A stretch of 64,000 nucleotides of DNA from Glutamicibacter protophormiae (lineage in GTDB: Bacteria; Actinomycetota; Actinomycetes; Actinomycetales; Micrococcaceae). The notes beneath the pieces are model-generated. The model saw only the letters and a program-made list of their open reading frames with translations, made no database searches and was not told the origin of the DNA. Made by a program: the position numbers and the translations under genes. Within the stretch, counting starts at the first letter, position 1, and the number at the start of each line of letters is the position of its first letter. The DNA lies in the NCBI RefSeq assembly GCF_014647495.1, contig NZ_BMPH01000010.1, forward strand, positions 1 to 64,000. Reading direction: 5' to 3'. This document shows positions 56,800-64,000 of this stretch, one piece after another.

Positions 56800-57330
56800 A
56801 TGTTCAGTCACCGACAAATGGCTGCAGGCCTCATGGCAGGGGCATGCCTGGTTCTGACGGCGTGCGCGCCCACGGGTGTGCAACTGAAAACCCAAACCGA
56901 GGCGTCATCGATGGTCTGTGCACCATCGGACGAGCAAGGGCGACTGGCCATTGCGCAGGTACATGTCCAAGCGGACGGCTCAGACCCTGCACTCATACGT
57001 GCCGTGACACTCCAGCATTCCGACAACGTTCGAATTGAGGGCTTCGGAGTTATTGAGGATGGCAAGGACGGCTTTCGCGGTGTCTTGCTGCCTTCGGATG
57101 CCCAGATTTCGGATAACCATGAAGTGCCCGCGGGCGAAAACGCCACTATCCAACTCACAGTGGCATTGATAGATCCTCTCAAATCAGGAGTGATCGAGTC
57201 CGTAAATCTGGAATATGACAGTCCAAGGTGGACAGGTAGCGAGACGGTATCCGCGGGACTGAGTGCACAGGTATTTCCTGTAGGTGACAAGACACCGAAA
57301 GGCAGCATGTGCGACAAGTCTGAAGGGTAG
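56800..57330 (+). CDS. Small secreted lipoprotein
   Basis: A 176-residue lipoprotein: signal peptide MFSHRQMAAGLMAGACLVLTAC with lipobox L-T-A-C at residue 19-22, then a beta-rich domain (VHVQADGSDPALIRAV, ENATIQLTVALIDPL). No known family. GAGGAAAG lies just before the ATG. It stands alone upstream of the methyltransferase gene. Confidence 0.82.
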   Translation: MFSHRQMAAGLMAGACLVLTACAPTGVQLKTQTEASSMVCAPSDEQGRLAIAQVHVQADGSDPALIRAVTLQHSDNVRIEGFGVIEDGKDGFRGVLLPSDAQISDNHEVPAGENATIQLTVALIDPLKSGVIESVNLEYDSPRWTGSETVSAGLSAQVFPVGDKTPKGSMCDKSEG

Positions 57331-57434
57331 TCGCTACCTCATGGGATCACCTTGTACCAGCGAGCCTCTCGCCCCACTCCGCCTGGCAGCAGTCCGGAAC
57401 GATACTGACCACCAAACCCAGATAGTCTTGGAGC

Positions 57435-58676
57435 ATGGCTCAGGCTTCCAATGACTCAACACTCAATGAACAATTTGCCGCACTCTTGTCGGCCGACGGC
57501 TGGAGTCTTCTCTCGACCATCGACCCGTCCATGGTGTCCACCAAGGACGCGGCGTGGACGCTGAATGAGAAGCTGCGCAAGGACGGGCACGACGCACAGG
57601 TCATCCGCGCGGTCATCGCCCAAGCAGAACTGAGGTACCGGGCCAGGGTGAAATTCGGCCCTTTCGCCGATTCGCTGATCTTCACTCCGGCTGGTTTGGA
57701 ACAGGCTACGCGGCTGACCATCGCCGGGCTTCACGCGCGCCGGTTTACCTCGGCAGGCTGCACCCACGTAGCCGATCTTGGTTGCGGAATTGGCACCGAT
57801 TCAATCGCCTTGGCCAGCGCGGGCCTGCAAGTCACCGCCGTGGAAAAAGATGAAACCACAGCAGCTGCCACCACGCTGAACCTGATGCCGTTCGAGAACG
57901 CCAAGGTAGTCCACGGCAGTGCCGAGGAAACCAACCTGACCGGAATCGACGGCGTCTGGCTGGACCCTGCCCGCCGCACCGATCAGGCAGGAAGCACCCG
58001 CCGCCTCTTTGACCCCGAAGCTTTCTCCCCTCCCCTGTCCTTCGTCGAGAAGCTTGTCGACGATGGCAAGGATGTCGGGGTCAAGCTCGGCCCGGGCCTG
58101 CCGCACGATGCCATTCCCGGTACCGCCGAGGCCGTATGGATCTCAGACCACGGCTCGGTCATCGAAGCATGCCTGTGGTTCGGTCGGCTCAAGCGTGAAG
58201 GCATCGCCCGCGCCGCGCTGGTGATCGACAAGGACGGCGCGCACGAATTGACAAGTCCTGTGGTGGCGCAGGCTGATGTGCCGTCGCCAGTGGGTGAGCT
58301 CGAAGCACATGTCTACGAACCCGATGGCGCAGTCATCCGCTCGCATCTGATTTCCGCGTTGCTGGAGTCCACCGGCGGGCACCTGCTTGACGAGCACATT
58401 GCCTACTTCACCCATGCGAAGCAGATCTCCACTCCCTTCGCGCGTGGATACAAGGTCGTGGCAGTCCACGATTACAACGTGAAGAAGCTGCGCAGCTGGG
58501 TCAAGGCCAACGGCATCGGCACCCTGGATATCAAGAAGCGCGGTGTGGACGTGACTCCTGAAGAGCTGCGTCGGATCCTGCTTGCGGGCTCGCCCAAGAG
58601 CGCCAAGAACAAGGCAACGCTCATCCTGGCTCGCCTTGGCGACAAGCGCGTAGCATTCGAGGTACAGCCCCACTAA
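57435..58676 (+). CDS. Class I SAM methyltransferase with C-terminal THUMP-like domain
   Basis: A 413-residue protein of the actinobacterial SAM-dependent methyltransferase/THUMP-like family. Motif I VADLGCGIGTDSIALA is at about residue 112, GVWLDPARRT at about 178, and the C-terminal 150 residues (GYKVVAVHDYNVKKLRSWVKANGIG, LDIKKRGVDVTPEELRRIL, NKATLILARLGDKRVAFEV) match the THUMP_like region. An RNA substrate is likely but not proved. Confidence 0.9.
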   Translation: MAQASNDSTLNEQFAALLSADGWSLLSTIDPSMVSTKDAAWTLNEKLRKDGHDAQVIRAVIAQAELRYRARVKFGPFADSLIFTPAGLEQATRLTIAGLHARRFTSAGCTHVADLGCGIGTDSIALASAGLQVTAVEKDETTAAATTLNLMPFENAKVVHGSAEETNLTGIDGVWLDPARRTDQAGSTRRLFDPEAFSPPLSFVEKLVDDGKDVGVKLGPGLPHDAIPGTAEAVWISDHGSVIEACLWFGRLKREGIARAALVIDKDGAHELTSPVVAQADVPSPVGELEAHVYEPDGAVIRSHLISALLESTGGHLLDEHIAYFTHAKQISTPFARGYKVVAVHDYNVKKLRSWVKANGIGTLDIKKRGVDVTPEELRRILLAGSPKSAKNKATLILARLGDKRVAFEVQPH

Positions 58677-58844
58677 CCACGTGTTTGTTACATGCAATCT
58701 GCGGCCGTTGATGCAGTGAGCTGACAAACCCCGCGCACCAAATACAATGGTTATGGTTATCCTCCAATCGGGTGTGGGGTACACCGGTTTCTATACATGC
58801 CGGTTCAGGCCCTGTCTGGATCGACCTTGCAATGAAGGAGTTCC

Positions 58845-59993
58845 GTGCAGAAGATCGAATTTGCCGACTCAGCCCAGTCCACCATCGGTGTCGAATGGGA
58901 AATTGCGCTCGTTGACCACGACACTGCTGATCTGTGTTCCGTCGCCGAGAAGGTGCTGTGCAAGCTCAAGGATGATGCCGGGATCCCGCATGAGGAAGAG
59001 CACCCGACTATCAAGCCGGAACTTCTGTTGAACACGGTGGAGATCGTCACCGGCGTTCACCACACCGTCGCCGAGGCCGCGGCAGAACTGCGCGAAAACG
59101 TCCGTACCCTCAGCGAAGTCACGACTCCGATGGGCGTGGACCTGTACTGCGCCGGCTCGCACCCATTCGCTGCGCCCACATCCCAGCCTGTGACCGACAA
59201 AGAACGCTACGCAAACCTGATCGACCGGACACAGTGGTGGGGACGACAAATGGTGATCTACGGTGTGCATGTGCATGTGGGCCTGGATGACCGCGAAAAG
59301 GCCCTGCCGATCACCGACGGACTGGTCAACTACCAGCCGCATTTCCAAGCTCTCAGCGCGTCCAGCCCTTACTGGGGTGGCGAGGACACGGGCTACGCGT
59401 CGCAGCGCGCCCTGATGTTCCAGCAGCTTCCCACCGCTGGAATCCCGTTTCATTTCAATACCTGGTCGGAGTACGAATCGTACGTCGCCGACATGCTGTA
59501 CACGGGCGTCATCGACGATATCTCGGAGATCCGCTGGGATGTTCGTCCGGTGGCGCGCCTCGGCACCGTAGAAATGCGGATCTGCGACGGCATGAGCTCT
59601 CTGGAAGATATCAGCGCCATCACTGCCCTAACCCAATGCTTGGTACACGACATGTCGTTGAGCCTTGAAGCCGGAAACAAAATCCCGGTCATGCCTGACT
59701 GGTACCGAGTCGAAAATAAATGGCGCGCAGCGCGCTACGGTCTGGACGCCATCATCATTCTCAACGCCCAGGGCGATGAAATGCTTGTCAGCGATCATTT
59801 GCGTAGCGAAGTGAAGAGATTGATGCCAATAGCTGAACAGCTGGGTTGTGCGGACGAGTTGCAGGGCATCATCCGTTTAATCGAACGCGGTGCTGAATAT
59901 CAGCTACAGCGAGAGGTGTTTGCCGCGTCAGGGGGCGATTTCCGCGAAATCGTCAGGACTAATGTCAGCCGAATGCTCACACAAACTAACTGA
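58845..59993 (+). CDS. Carboxylate-amine ligase, YbdK/GCS2 type
   Basis: A 382-residue ATP-grasp-type GCS2 family protein: SAQSTIGVEWEIALVDHD at the start, ELLLNTVEIVTG with metal-binding Glu, MVIYGVHVHVGL (His-x-His), and RWDVRPVARLGTVEMRICDGM with the later arginine. Such proteins ligate glutamate to an amine or cysteine with ATP; glutathione is not usual in this lineage, so the substrate is open. GTG at 58845 with AAGGAG upstream. Monocistronic. Confidence 0.92.
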   Translation: MQKIEFADSAQSTIGVEWEIALVDHDTADLCSVAEKVLCKLKDDAGIPHEEEHPTIKPELLLNTVEIVTGVHHTVAEAAAELRENVRTLSEVTTPMGVDLYCAGSHPFAAPTSQPVTDKERYANLIDRTQWWGRQMVIYGVHVHVGLDDREKALPITDGLVNYQPHFQALSASSPYWGGEDTGYASQRALMFQQLPTAGIPFHFNTWSEYESYVADMLYTGVIDDISEIRWDVRPVARLGTVEMRICDGMSSLEDISAITALTQCLVHDMSLSLEAGNKIPVMPDWYRVENKWRAARYGLDAIIILNAQGDEMLVSDHLRSEVKRLMPIAEQLGCADELQGIIRLIERGAEYQLQREVFAASGGDFREIVRTNVSRMLTQTN

Positions 59994-60094
59994 CCGATTC
60001 GTGGCTGTGGAGCTACGATTCCAACACCTGCTGGGCCCGCTCACCGATGCATGAAAATCTTGCTGCCAAATAATAAGGCAATTCTCCAAAATTG

Positions 60095-60130
60095 AAGGTG
60101 CCGTGCATTATTCAATGCACGGCACCTTCA
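60095..60130. terminator. Bidirectional terminator between carboxylate-amine ligase and tsaD
   Basis: A perfect 16-bp stem (60095-60110 with 60115-60130) and a four-base loop between convergent genes, with AATTTT after the stem on the minus strand. Confidence 0.88.
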
Positions 60131-60188
60131 GCGTATCGGATCCAGCCCCCGAAATATCTACCCGGCAGCAGTCCTGAACTGCGAATTC

Positions 60189-61262
60189 CTAATGCGTCAG
60201 CACAATCTGTGTCACCGGCTGTGAGGAGTCGGTCGCGAATTCCAGGCCTGATGGCTTTGCACCATCAGCAACCAATTGCGCACCAAGAGCGGCAACCATG
60301 CCGCCGTTGTCCGTACACAGGCTGAACGGCGGCACAACCAAAGCAATGCCAGCCGAAGCGCACCGAGCAGCCAGCAGTTCGCGCAGCCGTGTATTTGCGG
60401 CTACTCCCCCGCCCAGCAGGACGGTGGTCAGGTTGTTCTCGACCATTGCACGAACAGCTTTGGAGGTAATGACGTCGACGACAGCTTCCTGGAAGGACGC
60501 GGCGATGTCGGCCACTGGGATCGGCTCCCCCGCGGCTTCGAAGTGCTCGACGCAGCGCGCCACCGCGGTCTTGAGGCCAGAGAACGAGAAGTTGTTTCGG
60601 TGCTTGCCGGGGTTCTCTGCGCTGCCGACGAATTTCGGCAGCGACAGGCCGCGCGGGAAACGGAACGCCTTGCGGTCCCCGTCCTTGGCGGCCTTGTCGA
60701 TGGCGGGGCCACCCGGGTAGCCAAGACCCAGCAGGCGGGCGACCTTGTCGTAGGCTTCGCCGGCGGCGTCGTCAATGGTCGAGCCCAGCAGCTGCACATC
60801 CTTGGTCAGCGAGGTGACTTTCAGGATCTCGGTGTGGCCGCCGGATACCAGCAGCGCGCCAAAGGTCGGGGGCAGCACGGTGCCTTCCAGCACGCCGACG
60901 CCCACGTGGGCGACCAGGTGATTGATGCCGTACAGCGGCTTGCCAGTGGCCAGCGCCAGTGCCTTGGCGGCAGAGACACCTACCATCAGCGCACCGGCCA
61001 GCCCCGGTCCGCTGGTCACTGCAATGGCGTCGATGTCATCGAGCGTCAGTTTCGCGGTATCCAGGGCTTGCTGCAGGGTGGGCACGAAGGCTTCCAGGTG
61101 GGCACGGGCGGCGATCTCCGGGATCACGCCGCCGAAGCGCACGTGCTCGTCCATGGAGCTGGAGACGGCGTTGGCCAGCAGCTGGGTGCCGCGCACGATG
61201 CCGACACCGGTTTCATCGCAGGAGGATTCGATTCCCAGTACTACCGGTTCTTTCGTGCTCAT
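60189..61262 (-). CDS. tsaD: tRNA N6-threonylcarbamoyladenosine synthase TsaD
   Basis: A 357-residue TsaD/Kae1: [16 protein letters not shown] at the start, [28 protein letters not shown] (metal-binding histidines), VSGGHTEI, and [16 protein letters not shown]. It installs t6A at position 37 of ANN-decoding tRNAs together with TsaB and TsaE. Its ATG overlaps the rimI stop by four bases. Last gene of the operon. Confidence 0.97.
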   Translation of the reverse strand: MSTKEPVVLGIESSCDETGVGIVRGTQLLANAVSSSMDEHVRFGGVIPEIAARAHLEAFVPTLQQALDTAKLTLDDIDAIAVTSGPGLAGALMVGVSAAKALALATGKPLYGINHLVAHVGVGVLEGTVLPPTFGALLVSGGHTEILKVTSLTKDVQLLGSTIDDAAGEAYDKVARLLGLGYPGGPAIDKAAKDGDRKAFRFPRGLSLPKFVGSAENPGKHRNNFSFSGLKTAVARCVEHFEAAGEPIPVADIAASFQEAVVDVITSKAVRAMVENNLTTVLLGGGVAANTRLRELLAARCASAGIALVVPPFSLCTDNGGMVAALGAQLVADGAKPSGLEFATDSSQPVTQIVLTH

Positions 61263-61750
61263 GCGGTGGGTTCCTCTTTTTCCTGCGTACGTTCTTCCTG
61301 CAGTGCATCCAGCTGTAGTCTCATGATCAGTGCGTCCACGCCGCCCTTGTAGTAGCGTGCGCGCCGGTGGATGGTGGTGAATCCCAGGGATTCATACAGT
61401 GCAATGGCAGTCGGATTGTCGAAGCGGACTTCCAGCATGACATCCAGAGCCTTGGACTCCCGTGCGGTGTCGATCAACAGGTTCATGAGTTTCCGGCCCA
61501 ATCCCTGTCCTTGGTACGCCGGATCAATGGCGATGGTCTGCACATCGCTGATGGGCAGCACGGTGCACAAGCCCGCGTAGCCGACGACCTTGCCCTGGTC
61601 TTCGTAAACCCAGTAGTTGCGGGTTTCGTGCTGGGCCAGCTCGGATTCGAAGGCGGCCACCGGCCAGGCATCCTCGGGGAACAGCCGTGTTTCCAGCTGG
61701 TGCACTTCGGAGATGTCGGCGCTGGTCATGGGGCGCAGTTCGACGCTCAT
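61259..61750 (-). CDS. rimI: Ribosomal protein S18-alanine N-acetyltransferase RimI
   Basis: A 163-residue GNAT protein with the RimI signature [42 protein letters not shown] and [28 protein letters not shown]. It acetylates the N terminus of S18. Overlaps tsaB and tsaD by four bases on either side, in the conserved tsaB-rimI-tsaD order. Confidence 0.95.
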   Translation of the reverse strand: MSVELRPMTSADISEVHQLETRLFPEDAWPVAAFESELAQHETRNYWVYEDQGKVVGYAGLCTVLPISDVQTIAIDPAYQGQGLGRKLMNLLIDTARESKALDVMLEVRFDNPTAIALYESLGFTTIHRRARYYKGGVDALIMRLQLDALQEERTQEKEEPTA

Positions 61751-62439
61751 GCCGTGGCTTCCTTGGCCTGCGCCTGCTTCATAAAGGCCGGCACCTGAGC
61801 ATCAGACTCGCGCAGATACTGCGGGGCGGTATTGGACAGGTCCTTGCCGGCGGCCAGGTCCTTGAGGCCATGCTTGGCCAGGTACGCGGACTCGGCGATC
61901 CATGCAAAGGACTCGGGCTGCGGGGCGGCGCCGGCTTCGCGCAGGGCTTCCTCGTAGATCCCGGCGCCCACGCCGTACACCGGCAGTGCCGGCAGGGTCG
62001 CGGCGGCGGCCACGTGCGGGCCATCCGTCAAGGCTCCCTGGCGGTTGTACGTGGCCCAGTACACTTCCTTGCGGCGTGCGTCCGAAGCCACGATGAATTC
62101 TTCCGGAATCTCGTCCAGCTCCAGCACCCGTTCGGCGAGCGCATGCAGCGACATCACGCCGTGCACCGGAACCTGCCAGACAAAGCCGAAGGTGCGTGCC
62201 GCGACCAGTCCCACGCGCAGGCCGGTGAACGGGCCGGGGCCGACGCCCACGATGACGCCTGCCAGCTCCGGGCCCTGCTGGCCGTGGTCGGCCATGAGGT
62301 CGCGGACGTAACCGGCCAGGGTTTCGGTCTGGTCATTGCCCTTGGGCGACGTATGGGCGGCGATGACCGCTCCGGTGTCCGCATCGATCAGCGCGACCGA
62401 TGCGTGGGCGGAGGTGTCGATGGACAGGTAGTTAGGCAT
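61747..62439 (-). CDS. tsaB: TsaB, tRNA threonylcarbamoyladenosine biosynthesis subunit
   Basis: A 230-residue TsaB: YLSIDTSAHASVALIDADTG at the start, VGVGPGPFTGLRVGLVAARTFG with the dimer motif, and DARRKEVYWATY. It is the TsaD partner. The ATG at 62439 overlaps the tsaE stop by eight bases; an in-frame ATG at 62466 would overlap by 35. Confidence 0.95.
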   Translation of the reverse strand: MPNYLSIDTSAHASVALIDADTGAVIAAHTSPKGNDQTETLAGYVRDLMADHGQQGPELAGVIVGVGPGPFTGLRVGLVAARTFGFVWQVPVHGVMSLHALAERVLELDEIPEEFIVASDARRKEVYWATYNRQGALTDGPHVAAAATLPALPVYGVGAGIYEEALREAGAAPQPESFAWIAESAYLAKHGLKDLAAGKDLSNTAPQYLRESDAQVPAFMKQAQAKEATA

Positions 62440-63010
62440 GTAGCTCTCCGGTGTGCACGGCATCAAGCAACGTGCTCTTCAGATGTTCAAAGGCTGGTTC
62501 GTCCCAGCGCGGGCCGATGGCCTTGAGGGTGAACAGGCGTGGTTCGTCCAGGTCCGCTTCTTCTTCCCAGGGGTTAACGGCCGGCTTCTCCGCGGCGGCG
62601 GTGAGCGCTTCGCGGTCCAGTTGCAGTTCCAGGCGGGAGTCGGTCAGGTGCTCGACCTTGCCCAGTCCCCACTCGACCACGGTGACCGATTCGGCCAGCG
62701 TGGATTCCAGGTCCAGGGTGTCCACGTCGTTCTGGTCCTTGAGCCGGTAGGCGTCCACGTGGATCAGCCCGGGGCCCTCGACCAGCGAGGGATGCTGGCG
62801 GGCGAGCACGAAGGTCGGGGAAATGATTCCCTCGCGGACCTTCAGTCCCACACCCAGCGACTGGGTCAGGGTGGTCTTCCCCGCACCCAGGGCGCCGGTG
62901 AGGATCAGCAGGTCCCCGGCCCGCAGCTGGGTACCCAGTGCGGTGCCCAGCGCTTCGGTGGCGGCGAGATCGGTCAGTTGTACGGTGAATTCCTTGGCGG
63001 TCTCACTCAC
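62432..63010 (-). CDS. tsaE: TsaE, tRNA threonylcarbamoyladenosine biosynthesis ATPase
   Basis: A 192-residue TsaE with Walker A GALGAGKTTLTQSLG, SPTFVLARQH, IHVDAYRL and VVEWGLGKVEHL. ATPase activity of the t6A complex. GTG at 63010 with GGGGAG upstream; it overlaps the alr stop by eight bases. The C-terminal 40 residues (NPWEEEADLDEPRLF) extend past the family core. Confidence 0.95.
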   Translation of the reverse strand: MSETAKEFTVQLTDLAATEALGTALGTQLRAGDLLILTGALGAGKTTLTQSLGVGLKVREGIISPTFVLARQHPSLVEGPGLIHVDAYRLKDQNDVDTLDLESTLAESVTVVEWGLGKVEHLTDSRLELQLDREALTAAAEKPAVNPWEEEADLDEPRLFTLKAIGPRWDEPAFEHLKSTLLDAVHTGELHA

Positions 63011-64000
63011 CGGCTTCTCCCCAGCTGCCCTGGACGTAGTAGCGCGGCACGCGCGGGGAGATGCGGGTGACGACCTCGTAGTTGATGGTGTTCGCGGCGT
63101 AGGCCCAGGTGTTGACGCTCTGGCCGCCCTCGCCGAAAATGATGGCCTCGGCACCCAGGAAGTCCGCCGGGTCAACGTCCGGGCCCAGGTCGATGACGCA
63201 CTGGTCCATGGCGATGCGGCCGCGCACCGGGTAGGTCTTGCCGTTGATGGTCACCGGGGCTCCGGTGGCGATGCGCGGCAGGCCGTCGGCGTAGCCCAGC
63301 GGGATCAGGCCCAGGTAGGTCTCCGCAGCGGTGTGGTAGCTCAACCCGTAGGAGACACCCTGGTTCAGCGGGACCTTCTTGACGTTGGCCACACGGGTCA
63401 CCAGTTTCATGGCCGGGCGCAGGCCGAAGGAGTCCGGGGATTCGTTCTCGAAGGGGCTCAGGCCGTAGAGGCCCAGGCCCAGGCGTACCAGTTCGTGGTG
63501 AGAGTCCGGGCGGGAGAGGATGCCCGGGGTGTTGGCGATGTGGCGCACTTCCAGGTCGAAGCCCGCGGCTTCCACCAGGGCGATGGCTTCGTCGAAGACG
63601 GCCAGCTGCATGTCGGTTTCCGGGCGCTCGGGCTCATCGGCCACGGCCAGGTGGGAGAAGACCCCGACCACGCGCAGCAGTCCGGCTTCCTGGTACTCGC
63701 TGGCACGCTGCAACAGGCTTGGCAGGTCTGCCATGGTGGAGCCGTTGCGGCCCAGTCCGGTGTCCACCTTCAGGTGGATGCGGGCGGGGGCCTGCAGCCG
63801 CCGGGCGGCCGCCGCGATGGCGTCAAGGTCCCAGCCGGAGACACCGAGGTCTATACCGGCTTCGATGGCGTCGTCAAACGGGGTGTCCTGGGTGTGCAGC
63901 CAGGCGAGCATCGGGGCATCGAGCCCGGCTTCGCGCAGTGCGAGTGCTTCGGTGACGTGAGCGCAGCCAACCCAGCCGGCGCCGGCTTCCAGCGCCGCGG
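63003..64000 (-). CDS. alr: Alanine racemase (5' end beyond the window)
   Basis: The C-terminal 331 residues of Alr, which supplies D-alanine for peptidoglycan. RIHLKVDTGLGRNG, ANTPGILSRPDSHHELVRLGLGLYGLSP, GVSYGLSYHT (catalytic Tyr) and GRIAMDQCVIDLGPDVDP are in place. The PLP-binding lysine and N terminus lie left of the gene's truncation at 64000. First gene in view of the alr-tsaE-tsaB-rimI-tsaD operon. Confidence 0.96.
   Translation of the reverse strand, partial: AALEAGAGWVGCAHVTEALALREAGLDAPMLAWLHTQDTPFDDAIEAGIDLGVSGWDLDAIAAAARRLQAPARIHLKVDTGLGRNGSTMADLPSLLQRASEYQEAGLLRVVGVFSHLAVADEPERPETDMQLAVFDEAIALVEAAGFDLEVRHIANTPGILSRPDSHHELVRLGLGLYGLSPFENESPDSFGLRPAMKLVTRVANVKKVPLNQGVSYGLSYHTAAETYLGLIPLGYADGLPRIATGAPVTINGKTYPVRGRIAMDQCVIDLGPDVDPADFLGAEAIIFGEGGQSVNTWAYAANTINYEVVTRISPRVPRYYVQGSWGEAGE

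Overview
The window is chromosomal DNA of a high-G+C Gram-positive bacterium, most likely a Micrococcaceae member (Arthrobacter/Glutamicibacter type). The evidence is gene content and order: a histidine phosphatase, DUF3090 and SCO1664 triad; guaB3, SURF1, DUF3817 and guaA in a row; DUF222/HNH endonuclease relics; a BtrH_N protein with a Micrococcales-style basic leader; a CIRCE-controlled groESL; and an alr-tsaE-tsaB-rimI-tsaD operon. The genus is an inference; no 16S rRNA, tRNA or CRISPR array was seen.

Positions 1-14000 hold small housekeeping and accessory genes: nitrobindin, YtoQ, an RluC/D pseudouridine synthase, a glycosyltransferase/EEP hydrolase/membrane protein run, the histidine phosphatase triad, a 1023-residue UPF1-like SF1 helicase, a 2H phosphoesterase, a tyrosine-phosphatase-like protein and a flavin monooxygenase. 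Positions 14000-17970 are accessory and scarred: a HigBA-type toxin-antitoxin locus whose toxin is dead while the antitoxin is intact, a VOC protein, two relic copies of the 3' end of ychF, and a TetR-GNAT operon lying between the relics and the real ychF.

Positions 17970-41360 are core genome: ychF, ispH, xseAB, a MepB-like gene, PPK2, an AlaA-like aminotransferase, an orphan substrate-binding lipoprotein, NUDIX, Lrp, 5-formyl-THF cyclo-ligase, a SAF-domain protein, a 1423-residue helicase-like protein with a C-terminal nuclease-like domain but no Walker A lysine, and the GMP-synthesis block. Positions 41500-45420 are a second scar: a DUF222/HNH endonuclease gene with several lesions (one is a 19-bp tandem duplication whose removal restores the frame), split by about 1.9 kb that carries an IS630-type transposase relic and an unrecognised two-gene membrane-protein module with visibly lower G+C.

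Positions 45600-64000 return to core functions: VanZ-like protein, methyltransferase, guaB, an acyltransferase-3/SGNH protein, groESL with a perfect CIRCE element, a LysP-like permease, a lipoprotein, a THUMP-like methyltransferase, a YbdK-type carboxylate-amine ligase, and the t6A modification operon running from alr (cut by the window edge) to tsaD. The strongest candidates for undescribed biology are the 183-aa/69-aa gene pair, the degenerate giant ATPase-nuclease with its coupled small gene, and the ychF 3'-end hot spot.
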